Shown: piece after piece, positions 7,044 through 14,933 of the stretch
How the letters are laid out: each line of letters begins with the position of its first letter
How positions within the stretch are numbered: the first letter of the stretch is position 1
DNA from: Planctomycetota bacterium
Lineage (GTDB): Bacteria; Planctomycetota; Planctomycetia; Pirellulales; Pirellulaceae
NCBI GenBank assembly: GCA_023430365.1
Contig: JAEZAS010000111.1
Location: 1 to 19,893 of the forward strand
DNA: 19,893 bases
Direction of reading: 5' to 3'
Translations under genes and position numbers: made by a program
The notes under the pieces: model-generated
The model's input: the letters and a program-made list of their open reading frames with translations, nothing else
The model's database searches: none
What the model was told of the DNA's origin: nothing

Positions 7044-8378
7044 TTAGTTGCCTGTGACGACGGTGAAATAGCTCGGCACGACGCGGTCGAAATAATCGGG
7101 ACGCATCTCGACCGGAATGCCGTGGTACTTGCACAGGTTGCGGATCTGGTTCATCAGATCGCGCGGCTGGCAGCGGCGAAGCGGGCGGCCGGTGGGTCCG
7201 TAGTGGCGATCGATCAGGTGATCGACGGCCTCGGGCCGGTACTCGCAGCTGAACGACTTGGCGGCGAGCTTGAAGAGCAGGTGAAACTCCTGCCGATCGG
7301 GGTCCTTCACCTCGATCTTGTACGGGATGCGGCGAAGGAACGCGTCGTCGGCCAGGTCCTTGGGCTCCAGGTTGGTCGAGAAGATGATGAGTTGCTCGAA
7401 GGGAACTTGAATCTTCTTGCCGGTTGCGAGCGAGAGGAAGTCGTGGCGGTTTTCGAGCGGCACGATCCAGCGGTTGAGCAGCTCGGTCGGTTCCATCCGC
7501 TGGCGGCCGAAGTCGTCGATCAGAAGGCAGCCGCAGTTGCTTTTGAGCTGCAGCGGAGCCTCGCCGACATTGGTGCGGGGATCGTGACGGATCTCGAGGC
7601 TGTCCATCGTAAGCTCGCCGCCGACGATGACCGTGGGGCGGCGGATCTTCACCCAGCGGCGATCGTTCTCGGCCGACTTGAGGATGCTGTTGGCGTTGGT
7701 CTCGAGCGTTTCGTGGAAGGCGGCGTCGAAGAGTTTGACGAACTGTCCATCTTCGGTGATCGTGCGCGGAATCCAGATGTGCTGGCCGTAGCACATGGTG
7801 ATCCGCTTGGCGAGCGTCGTCTTGCCGTTACCCGGAGCACCGTAGAGGAACAGGCCAGCGCCGGAGTTCACGGCGGGGCCGAGCATGTCGAGCATCTCGG
7901 GCTCGCAGGCGATATCGGCGAAGGCTTTTTGCAGGTGGCGCTTCTGCGGAGCCTCGGCGCGGATGGTTTGGGCTTCGACCGAAACGATGTAGTCTTCGAG
8001 CGGCACTGGGGCGGCGCCGACGTAGCTGCAGGCGTCGTAGGCGGCCTTCGCGCGCTGACGGCCTTGGTCGGTGAGGGTGTAGATGTAGTCGTTCAGCTGG
8101 GCGCTGCCTGCATGGACGAGCAACTGCCGCTGGCGGAGCGAGGAGAGCAGGTTTTCGAGGATGCCGAACGGCAGGCAGATTTGGTCCGCGATATTGCGAC
8201 CGCTCGACGAACCGATCAGCAGCACGTACTTCAGGATGAGCGTTTCGATCAGCGCAGCGGTGAGGCCGGTTTCTTCGATCGACCGGGGTTCGGCGGGACG
8301 GAAACTGTCGTCCGAAAGAATCGACGCCAGCAAGCTGGAACCGGTTGCTGCGGGTGCGCTGGTCGCTGCCATGCTCAT
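7044..8378 (-). CDS. AAA-family ATPase with N-terminal helical domain
   Basis: The ATG at 8378 gives 444 residues; a second ATG six bases on (8372) has better spacing from GGAG and could be the true start. An upstream extension of 21 codons is possible but poorly supported. The N-terminal third looks like a winged-helix domain (LTAALIETLILKYVLLIG, ILENLLSSLRQRQLL, YIYTLTDQGRQRAKAAY). The ATPase core has Walker A GAPGNGKTT (about 180-188), Walker B CLLIDDFG (about 284-291), a sensor-1-like IIFSTN and FLRRIPYK as a candidate arginine-finger region. It resembles cytoplasmic AAA ATPases common in Planctomycetes; I do not recognise a characterised member. It converges with the SH3-like gene and is followed by the composite repeat at 6942-7041. 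Confidence 0.85.
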   Translation of the reverse strand: MSMAATSAPAATGSSLLASILSDDSFRPAEPRSIEETGLTAALIETLILKYVLLIGSSSGRNIADQICLPFGILENLLSSLRQRQLLVHAGSAQLNDYIYTLTDQGRQRAKAAYDACSYVGAAPVPLEDYIVSVEAQTIRAEAPQKRHLQKAFADIACEPEMLDMLGPAVNSGAGLFLYGAPGNGKTTLAKRITMCYGQHIWIPRTITEDGQFVKLFDAAFHETLETNANSILKSAENDRRWVKIRRPTVIVGGELTMDSLEIRHDPRTNVGEAPLQLKSNCGCLLIDDFGRQRMEPTELLNRWIVPLENRHDFLSLATGKKIQVPFEQLIIFSTNLEPKDLADDAFLRRIPYKIEVKDPDRQEFHLLFKLAAKSFSCEYRPEAVDHLIDRHYGPTGRPLRRCQPRDLMNQIRNLCKYHGIPVEMRPDYFDRVVPSYFTVVTGN

Positions 8379-8447
8379 TGCTCCAGAGGACATCCCGCGT
8401 GCTGTCGCATCGGGCGACAACCACGACTGCGGGGCGAGCAAGTGTAG

Positions 8448-8481
8448 GTCACGAGACGAGCGAAGCGAGGCGATCTGGCAA
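8448..8481. repeat. GAGCGAAGCGAG dispersed-repeat-like sequence
   Basis: The sequence ACGAGACGAGCGAAGCGAGG and its flanks, between the AAA ATPase start and the stop of the DUF1549 gene, resembles from memory a short intergenic repeat found in many bacterial genomes. There is only one copy in this window, so the call rests on recognition alone. Confidence 0.3.
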
Positions 8482-8491
8482 CGAGGCCCGC

Positions 8492-11422
8492 CTAGGGTCG
8501 CGTGATGGCTTCGTCCAGATTGAGCACCGTCAGGGCGACGTTCGTCCAGGCCGCAAGTTCCGCAGCGGCAAGGCTTTGATCGGACGCGGCTTCGCCGACC
8601 TGCAGCAGCGATTTCGCCGCTGCCGGGTCGGACGCATAGCGATCCTGCTGACGGGCAGCAAAGGCAGCGAGCAGGCCCGCTTCGGCCGAAGTCGGCCCAC
8701 GGGAAAGAACCGTACGAAAGACAAAATCGATACGACCGGCCGATTCGTCGTGGGCTTTGATCGCCCGCTCGGCCAGCAGGCGGGCGGCTTCGACGAAGGT
8801 CGTGTCATTGAGGAGGACGAGAGCTTGCAGGGGCGACTCGGTGGTCGCGCGAACCGCCGAGCAGAGTTCTCGGTCTGGAGCATCGAGCAGCGCCAGGTTC
8901 GGCGGCGGGACCGATCGTTTCCAGAATGTGTAGAGGCTGCGACGATAGAGATCGGCTCCATGGCTCTGGCGAAAGACCTGGGCCGAATAGTCGGTCGCGT
9001 TATACGCCAGTTCGCTCCAAAGCTCGGCTGGTTGGTAGGGCTTCACCGCTGGACCGCCCAGGTTGGTCTGCAGGATGCCAGCCGATTGCAGGGCAGCGTC
9101 GCGAACCATTTCCGCCGGCAGCCGTTTGCTGGAGCTGCGGGCCCAGAGGCGGTTGTCGGGATCGTCTTCCAACAACTGCGGGTCGGCTTCGCTCGACTGC
9201 CGGTAGGTGGCCGAGGTGACCATCTGTCGATGCATGGTTTTCAGATCCCAGCCCCGATCCCTCAACTCGCAGGCGAGCCAGTCGAGCAGTTCCGGATGAG
9301 TGGGACGCTCACCGAGCAGACCGAAGTCGTCGGGTGTGCGGACGAGAGCCTCGCCGAAGATGATTTGCCACTGGCGATTGGCCGCGACCCGAGCCGTCAG
9401 CGGATGCTGGGGCGAAACGAGCCAGCGAGCGAGGCTCAAGCGGTTCTTCGGACCGTCCTGAGGGAGCGGCGGCAAGACTCGGGGCACATCGGGCGTGACC
9501 TGCTCGCCCGGCAGATCGTACCGGCCCGCAAGATGGACGTGCGTCGGACGGGGAGAAGGCATCTCGGCCATGACCATGACCGAGGGTGCGTCGCGTTCGA
9601 TTTCCGCGCGACGCCGCTGGAGCTTGCGCTGCTCGGCCAGGAGCGAGCGGAACTCTGGGTCGATGTGCTCGAGATAGTAGCTTCGCAAGGCGCTCTGCTG
9701 CTCCGGCGTTCGCTCGGTTTCAGGCAGTCGGGCGATTTCGCGCAGCGGATCTCCACCGGCAAGCCGGGCGACTTCTTCCGTGGAGAGGGTGCGAGGGAAG
9801 ACCTGCAACTCATCGAGCATGCCGCGGAACAGCGTCGTCGAATCTCCTCGGCCGATCTGGAGTAGCTGATCGGTGGCCACGTGCTGCGATAGGTTGTCAC
9901 GTTCGACGTCCAGGTCGATGGGCTTGCCATCCACCAGCAGCTTCACACCGGCTGCCTTCCCGCTGCCGTCGTAGCCAAGAGCCACGTGCTGCCAGCGATT
10001 GAGTGTGAGCGTCGGTTGGCTGCGGACGGCCAGCTCGTCCTTTTCCGCGGCATGAGTGAGATTGAAGTAGAGAGCCCGTTTTTCAATTCCCCACTCAAAT
10101 CCGCGGCGGTATTGCGTTTCGTCCAGGCGACTGAGGATCGGCAGGCGGTCATTCGTGGTTGGAAAGACCCAGGCCGAGAGGGTAAATGGGGTGTCCGCCT
10201 CGTTGGCAATGACTGACTTCACCTCGCCGTAGGTCTGTCCGTCGCATAGCAGCGCCTGACCGAATTTTCCGTCGATCCAGGTCGGATTTCCGTGCAGACG
10301 AGCACTGATCTGGGGGTCAACCGAATTGGCCGCCGCATCGCCCGCAGTTTCGTCGAACGCAAAGCGGAGTGTGGCATCGGAGGGAGGCTGGCTGGCAGCG
10401 TCGGCCTTGTTTGACCACTGGGCCAACCAGTCGGCCAGATCACGGGCAATCGCCGGGCTGCGTTCGCGGTTGACCAGCGCCGAATCCACTTGCTGCAAGC
10501 GGTGGTCGATCTCGGCCAACTCGCGCTGCTGGGCATGGGTCGGCACGTTCAAGACCGGCGGGGCGTTGCCATTCCGCCCGCCGAGTCCGTTTTCGGGAAC
10601 GCTATTGAAGAAGGCGTAGAGCTGGAAGAACTCTCGTTGCGTAAATGGATCGTGCTTGTGGTCGTGGCAACGGGCGCAGGCCAACGTTTGCCCCAGCCAG
10701 ACGGTGGCCGTGGTGGAAGCCCGCTCGGCCACGTACTCGGCGAGATACTCCTCGGGAATCGCGCCGTTCTCATCGTTGAGCATGTGGTTGCGATGGAAGC
10801 CCGTGGCCAGCCGTTGCTCGAGCGAGGCGGAAGGCAACAGGTCGCCGGCAAGCTGCTCGACCGTGAACTGGTCGTAGGGCATCCCGCGGTTGAGAGCGTC
10901 GACCACCCAGTCGCGCCAGCGCCACATGTGGCGTTCGCTGTCGCTGTGATAGCCGTGTGTGTCGGCATAGCGGGCCAGATCGAGCCAGGGAACCGCCATC
11001 CGTTCGCCATAGCGAGGCGAAGCAAGCAGGCGATCCACCAGCCGCTCATAGGCGTCGGGAGATTCGTCGGCCAGGAACGCGGCGACTTCGTCAGGAGTGG
11101 GCGGTAGCCCGGTCAAATCGAGCGTCACCCGGCGAATCAATGTCGTCCGATCAGCCTGCGGGGCAGGGGAGCGTTGCTCTGCTTCCAGCCGAGCGGCAAT
11201 GAAGGCGTCGAGTGGTTGCCGCAGCCAACGGTCGTTGGCCGTCGTCGGCAAGGCTGACTTATGGGGCGCTACATAGGACCAATGCTGCCCCGAGATGGTG
11301 GATTGTCGCTGCTGGCCCTGGGCAGCCAGAGCCCCGACCGTTGCCGTCGCGACGCCCAGGAGCAGGAGAACCGCCCCTCTAAGTGGAACGAACATGCGAC
11401 GGAACGTGGTGCGACAAGCCAT
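8492..11422 (-). CDS. Secreted DUF1549 / LamG / DUF1553 protein
   Basis: I chose the ATG at 11422 (976 residues); an internal ATG at 11395 and an upstream TTG at 11446 are alternatives. A signal peptide (RRMFVPLRGAVLLLLGVATATVGALAAQ) leads into the DUF1549 domain (about 65-275: LTGLPPTPDEV, YGERMAVPWLDLARYADTHG, LACARCHDHKHDPF). The CARCH sequence fits a CxxCH haem-attachment motif. Residues about 350-550 form a LamG/concanavalin-like beta domain (LRFAFDE, FTLSAWVFPT, WQHVALGYDG, GMLDELQVFPRTLS). DUF1553 covers about 650-930 (NRLSLARWLVS, FGLLGERPTHPELLDWLA, STATYRQSS-like MVTSATYRQSS, RLPAEMVRDAAL). This family is expanded in Planctomycetes and probably linked to polysaccharide degradation. 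The N-terminal planctomycete cytochrome-c domain present in many relatives is absent. Confidence 0.93.
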   Translation of the reverse strand: MACRTTFRRMFVPLRGAVLLLLGVATATVGALAAQGQQRQSTISGQHWSYVAPHKSALPTTANDRWLRQPLDAFIAARLEAEQRSPAPQADRTTLIRRVTLDLTGLPPTPDEVAAFLADESPDAYERLVDRLLASPRYGERMAVPWLDLARYADTHGYHSDSERHMWRWRDWVVDALNRGMPYDQFTVEQLAGDLLPSASLEQRLATGFHRNHMLNDENGAIPEEYLAEYVAERASTTATVWLGQTLACARCHDHKHDPFTQREFFQLYAFFNSVPENGLGGRNGNAPPVLNVPTHAQQRELAEIDHRLQQVDSALVNRERSPAIARDLADWLAQWSNKADAASQPPSDATLRFAFDETAGDAAANSVDPQISARLHGNPTWIDGKFGQALLCDGQTYGEVKSVIANEADTPFTLSAWVFPTTNDRLPILSRLDETQYRRGFEWGIEKRALYFNLTHAAEKDELAVRSQPTLTLNRWQHVALGYDGSGKAAGVKLLVDGKPIDLDVERDNLSQHVATDQLLQIGRGDSTTLFRGMLDELQVFPRTLSTEEVARLAGGDPLREIARLPETERTPEQQSALRSYYLEHIDPEFRSLLAEQRKLQRRRAEIERDAPSVMVMAEMPSPRPTHVHLAGRYDLPGEQVTPDVPRVLPPLPQDGPKNRLSLARWLVSPQHPLTARVAANRQWQIIFGEALVRTPDDFGLLGERPTHPELLDWLACELRDRGWDLKTMHRQMVTSATYRQSSEADPQLLEDDPDNRLWARSSSKRLPAEMVRDAALQSAGILQTNLGGPAVKPYQPAELWSELAYNATDYSAQVFRQSHGADLYRRSLYTFWKRSVPPPNLALLDAPDRELCSAVRATTESPLQALVLLNDTTFVEAARLLAERAIKAHDESAGRIDFVFRTVLSRGPTSAEAGLLAAFAARQQDRYASDPAAAKSLLQVGEAASDQSLAAAELAAWTNVALTVLNLDEAITRP

Positions 11423-11831
11423 AGCTCCATTATGGCTTGGCGGCAAAAGGTGTCGAGCAAATCACTGCCCGCCATCGGAAATGCTGGCCGCAAACCTTCG
11501 TCCATTTCACCGTTACCAGCGTCGCGATCTGACCAATGCGCCTGCGCATGTCCGCAGGCTCCTCTGCCAAGGGTATGACGCTTTCTGTCAACGTTTCCGA
11601 GTCCCTCACGTTCAAGGGTTGAAACATGTTGCCAAACGGCAACGTTGTTGGGGGCGGAGAGCGGCGAGTCGCAAGCCATTGGCAGAACGATAGATGATTC
11701 AAGCGGACCGATGCTGGCGGCAGGACAAGCAGGGCATGGCACAGCATATGCCTTACGCACTCGCCGCCCGCTGCGATTGCGCGCGGGCAACTCAGCGGCT
11801 TCTTTTTGGAAGCTCAGATCACGACAGACGC
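11423..11831. other. Divergent intergenic region
   Basis: This 409-base region lies between two divergent genes and should hold both promoters; I cannot pick either with confidence. A 28-codon ORF (11536-11622) has no ribosome binding site and is not called. The only clear structure is the palindrome at 11628-11643. Confidence 0.5.
11628..11643. promoter_or_regulatory. Perfect palindromic hairpin GTTGCC-AAAC-GGCAAC
   Basis: A perfect 6-base stem with a tetraloop; weak complementarity continues outward (AACAT before, GTTGTT after). Its place in the middle of a divergent intergenic region would fit an operator, but a dispersed hairpin is equally possible. Confidence 0.35.
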
Positions 11832-12062
11832 ATGACCGGGATGAAATCAATGTTTCCAAAACGGCGGAACAAGCGACGCGGGGTACTGACGCTGGAATGG
11901 ATTCTCCTGGTGACCGTACTCGTCATCGGCATCATCGGCGGCCTCGGCGCCGTGCGCAATGCCACGGTCGGTGAGCTCGAAGACCTGGCCGACGCGATCG
12001 AAGCGCTCAACGTCCAGCCGCCGCAGCCCATCCAGCAGCAGCAACAGCAGCAGAATCCCTAA
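11832..12062 (+). CDS. Small prepilin-like membrane protein
   Basis: A 76-residue protein from the ATG at 11832; nearby ATGs at 11841 and 11850 are possible, and none has a strong Shine-Dalgarno sequence. A basic N-terminus (KRRNKRRG) leads into GVLTLEWILLVTVLVIGIIGG. This matches a type IV prepilin peptidase site: Gly17, cleavage, then Glu22 at +5 of the mature protein, followed by a hydrophobic helix. Flp/Tad-type pilins and pseudopilins share this pattern and small size. The tail ends in a run of seven glutamines coded mostly by CAG. No pilus assembly gene is in this window, so the pilin role is an inference; it could be a simple single-pass membrane protein. The desulfurase-like gene follows after 85 bases. 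Confidence 0.65.
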   Translation: MTGMKSMFPKRRNKRRGVLTLEWILLVTVLVIGIIGGLGAVRNATVGELEDLADAIEALNVQPPQPIQQQQQQQNP

Positions 12063-12147
12063 GTCCGCTCCGCCTGCCCTGGCACGCCCGGCCCGCTGGT
12101 TCTAAAGTGAACAGCCGGTTTTTAGCCACGGAAGGGGCTCTTCGGGC

Positions 12148-13284
12148 ATGCGGCAGATCTATCTCGATTACAACACCACCACGCCCATTGCACCGAGCGT
12201 GCAGGAAGCGATGGTTCCCTTCTTGACGGACCACTTCGGCAGTCCGTCCAGCCAGCACGCGGTGGGTCGCGCGGCGGCAGAAGCCTTGCAAGATGCCCGC
12301 GGCCAGGTCGCGCAAATGCTCGGCGCCGATCCGGACGAAATTGTCTTCACCTCCGGCGGCAGCGAAGCCAATAATCTGGCGATCAAGGGGCTGCTGATCC
12401 AACGCGGTCCAATCGGACACGGACACATCGTCCTGTCGGCGATTGAGCATCCGAGCGTCGCCGAATCGATCCGCTTTCTCGAACGGCTGGGCTACGATGT
12501 TTCCGTGGCGCCGGTGACGCGGCAAGGCATCGTCGAGCCTGGAGCGGTGAGCGAGCTCTTGCGATCGGATACTTTGCTCGTCAGTGTGCTTCATGCCTGC
12601 GGCGAAGTAGGAACCATCCAGCCTCTACGGCATATCGCCGAAGTCTGCCACGACCGGAACGTCCTGCTGCACACCGACGCCTCACAGTCGGTCGGCAAGA
12701 TCCGGACGATCGTAGGCGAGTTGGACGTCGACCTGCTGAGCTTCTCGGGTCACAAGTGCTACGCCCCTAAGGGAGTCGGCGCTCTCTACGTCCGCAGGGG
12801 AGTTGCTCTCGAACCTTGGTTGCACGGCAGCGGCGAAGAGGCGGGATTGCGTGCCGGCGCTGAAAACGTGGCGGGAGCCGTAGGCCTTGGACGCGCAATG
12901 CTCTTGGCTGCTCAGTGCCTCGACGAAAGTAGCGAACGTCTTGCCCGCCTCCGCGACCGGTTCATCAAACTGCTACAACACGAACTCGGCGACCAACTCC
13001 TCGTCCATGGCGAAGGGGCTCCGCTGCTGCCCAATACGCTGTCAGTCAGCTTCCCGATCGTGACGGGGCACGAGTTGCTCGGACGGATTCCGGAACTGTG
13101 CGCCTCTTCAGGATCGGCCTGGCATGGGAGCGCCGCCTCGATCTCTCCCACCTTGGCCGCCATGGGGCTTGGGGCCGAGGCGGCCCGCGGCGCTGTGCGA
13201 TTCAGTCTCGGCTGGCAAACCACGGAAAGCGAAATCGATCGCGCCGCGAGCTTGTTGCTGGAGGCCTGGGAAGCCCTAACCTAG
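12148..13284 (+). CDS. NifS/IscS-like PLP enzyme lacking catalytic Cys
   Basis: A 378-residue class-V aminotransferase-fold protein of the cysteine desulfurase family. Fold and PLP features are kept: YLDYNTTTP at the N-terminus, FTSGGSEANNLAI, His101 in IEHPSV, Asp177 and Gln180 in HTDASQSVGK, Lys203 (PLP Schiff base) in SFSGHKCYAPKGVG, and Arg351 in VRFSLG. However, the active-site loop reads SSGSAWHGS where desulfurases have SSGSAC, putting Trp325 (TGG) at the sulfur-accepting Cys. HANNE-type sequence is HACGE (Cys151 at a PLP-contacting Asn position), and GGxQERGLRxGTxN has become GSGEEAGLRAGAEN. It may be a different PLP enzyme or an inactive homolog. No Fe-S scaffold or tRNA-thiolation gene is nearby. 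Confidence 0.88.
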   Translation: MRQIYLDYNTTTPIAPSVQEAMVPFLTDHFGSPSSQHAVGRAAAEALQDARGQVAQMLGADPDEIVFTSGGSEANNLAIKGLLIQRGPIGHGHIVLSAIEHPSVAESIRFLERLGYDVSVAPVTRQGIVEPGAVSELLRSDTLLVSVLHACGEVGTIQPLRHIAEVCHDRNVLLHTDASQSVGKIRTIVGELDVDLLSFSGHKCYAPKGVGALYVRRGVALEPWLHGSGEEAGLRAGAENVAGAVGLGRAMLLAAQCLDESSERLARLRDRFIKLLQHELGDQLLVHGEGAPLLPNTLSVSFPIVTGHELLGRIPELCASSGSAWHGSAASISPTLAAMGLGAEAARGAVRFSLGWQTTESEIDRAASLLLEAWEALT

Positions 13285-13409
13285 GTTGTGTTCACCGATT
13301 CGGCCAGAATTGTTCGGTGGTCCACCCAGCCTACATGCCGCGGTCCGTTGTCTGTTGGCAACCGGAATTCAGCTTGCCTCAACCAGATGCAACCTCCGGA
13401 GACCCGTCC

Positions 13410-14516
13410 ATGACTGATCTGGTTCGCCGAAGAATGCTCCAAGGCTTAGCCGCTTCGGCAGCGACTCTGGCTATCATTCCGCCACGTCTCGTGGCAGCCG
13501 AAACCAGGCACGTCGATTGGCTCCGGGAAATCCAATCCCCGCCCAAAAACCTGCCGGCGAATTCGCCCAAACTGGTCTCGCCGCTGATCGACGCAGCGGG
13601 CCAACGAATCACCGACAGGGAACAGTGGGGAAAGCACCGCCCAACGATTCTCTCCTGGTGGCAGGATTTTCTCGGCGACGAACTTCCGGGTCGCGACCGC
13701 GAGTCCATCTCCTGGAAAATCCTGGAGGAGGACAAGGTCGGTGGAGTAAAGCGACAGAGGATCGCCTACGAGACCGAACCGGGCATTTCGACCGAGGCCT
13801 ACCTCTGTCTGCCCAAGATGGTAGACCGCCGGCCAGCCGTGGTTGTGCTGCATTCCACGGTCGATTACTCGATCTATCAGCCGGCCGGTTTCAAAGGGCC
13901 CGCCGAGAAGATGTTCGGTTTGCAACTGGCGAAGCAGGGATACGTCACCCTGTCACCGCGAAACTTCCTCTGGCCACAAAACGAGGGCATCGCCGCCCGC
14001 CAGGAAGCTACCCGCTTCCTTCAGCGTGCCCCAGGCCGTAAGGGGATGCGGAAAATGTTGCACGACGCGCAGGTGGCGGTTGATCTGCTCGAGCAATTGC
14101 CGGGCGTCGATGCCGCTCGCATCGGCTCGGTCGGACACTCCCTCGGCGCCAAGGAGGTCCTTTATCTCGCCGCCTTCGACCCTCGCGTGAAGGCCACAGT
14201 GAGCAGCGAAGGGGGCGTCGGCATCGGCTTTTCCAACTGGGAGGCAGACTGGTATCTCGGCCCTACCGTGAAGACGCCGGGGATCGACCACGACCACCAC
14301 GAACTTCTGGCCCTCTGCGCTCCCCGGCCGTTCCTGTTGATCGGCGGCGAGAGCGCCGACGGCGATCGGGGCTGGCCCTACATTGAGGCGGGGTTGGAAG
14401 CCTACCGGCTCTACACCGACCAGCCAGCCCTTGGCCTGTGGAACCATCGCCAGGGGCACGCAGTGCCAGCCGAGTCGGTGCAGCGGATCAGCGAGTGGTT
14501 TGAAGCCTATCTCTAG
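13410..14516 (+). CDS. Tat-exported alpha/beta hydrolase (acetyl xylan esterase-like)
   Basis: The ATG at 13410 has GGAG 8 bases upstream and gives 368 residues; the open frame extends further upstream without support. The N-terminus VRRRMLQGLAASAATLAIIPPRLVAA is a twin-arginine signal, so the protein is probably exported folded. The hydrolase core shows AVVVLHSTVDYS (oxyanion strand), the nucleophile Ser244 in GHSLGA, a candidate acid Asp317 in GGESADGD and His350 in HRQGHAVP. The overall pattern suits the dienelactone hydrolase/acetyl xylan esterase group; the substrate is unknown. It follows the desulfurase-like gene by 125 bases on the same strand and converges with the next gene, with only 16 bases between stop codons. 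Confidence 0.85.
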   Translation: MTDLVRRRMLQGLAASAATLAIIPPRLVAAETRHVDWLREIQSPPKNLPANSPKLVSPLIDAAGQRITDREQWGKHRPTILSWWQDFLGDELPGRDRESISWKILEEDKVGGVKRQRIAYETEPGISTEAYLCLPKMVDRRPAVVVLHSTVDYSIYQPAGFKGPAEKMFGLQLAKQGYVTLSPRNFLWPQNEGIAARQEATRFLQRAPGRKGMRKMLHDAQVAVDLLEQLPGVDAARIGSVGHSLGAKEVLYLAAFDPRVKATVSSEGGVGIGFSNWEADWYLGPTVKTPGIDHDHHELLALCAPRPFLLIGGESADGDRGWPYIEAGLEAYRLYTDQPALGLWNHRQGHAVPAESVQRISEWFEAYL

Positions 14517-14532
14517 GCCGCGAAAATTTGTG

Positions 14533-14916
14533 TCAGACGGGAGGTTCCAGCTCTCTCCAAACCAGAAACAGCAGATACTGTGGCGTCCAGAGAACCAAGG
14601 CGGCAATGCCGACGATGAGAGGAGCGGGGCCACTTACGATGCGTTCCGCCATCTTGAGCGTGGCAACAAACAGCACTACCAGAATCAGGTTAGCAATCGC
14701 GACTCGCAACTGTCGGGAGCGGATCGGCAGACACTCGCTCGCGAGGTGGGCAAACCAGGGCCCCACTGCGAAAATGAGAAACCCATAATGGACAAAGGCT
14801 TCCAGGCCGGCGATTCGGTAGACGCCCAGAGCAACGCCGACCAAGGTGACCACCACGAGCATCTGCCAGATGCTGATTTGCACGCGAGGTCGGCTGGGAG
14901 GCAGGGCAGGGCTCAT
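14533..14916 (-). CDS. Small multi-pass membrane protein
   Basis: A 127-residue hydrophobic protein with about four membrane helices (near 13-33, 42-60, 70-90, 98-122). The start RVQISIWQMLVVVTLVGVALG resembles the first helix of many planctomycete hypothetical membrane proteins. No known domain is recognised. It begins 17 bases after the ExeA-like ATPase gene on the same strand, so the two are probably co-transcribed and may work together. Confidence 0.7.
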   Translation of the reverse strand: MSPALPPSRPRVQISIWQMLVVVTLVGVALGVYRIAGLEAFVHYGFLIFAVGPWFAHLASECLPIRSRQLRVAIANLILVVLFVATLKMAERIVSGPAPLIVGIAALVLWTPQYLLFLVWRELEPPV

Positions 14917-14933
14917 GCCTCGATTCTAACGCC

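Noticed and set aside
7122..8447. Forward open frame of 441 codons
   Set aside because: Lies antisense to the AAA ATPase, whose Walker motifs and termination are clear; a high-GC shadow.
8345..9865. Forward open frame of 506 codons
   Set aside because: Antisense shadow of the DUF1549/DUF1553 gene, whose domains read continuously on the other strand.
11536..11622. Small forward ORF of 28 codons before the palindrome at 11628
   Set aside because: No Shine-Dalgarno sequence and no recognisable peptide; too short to support without conservation data.
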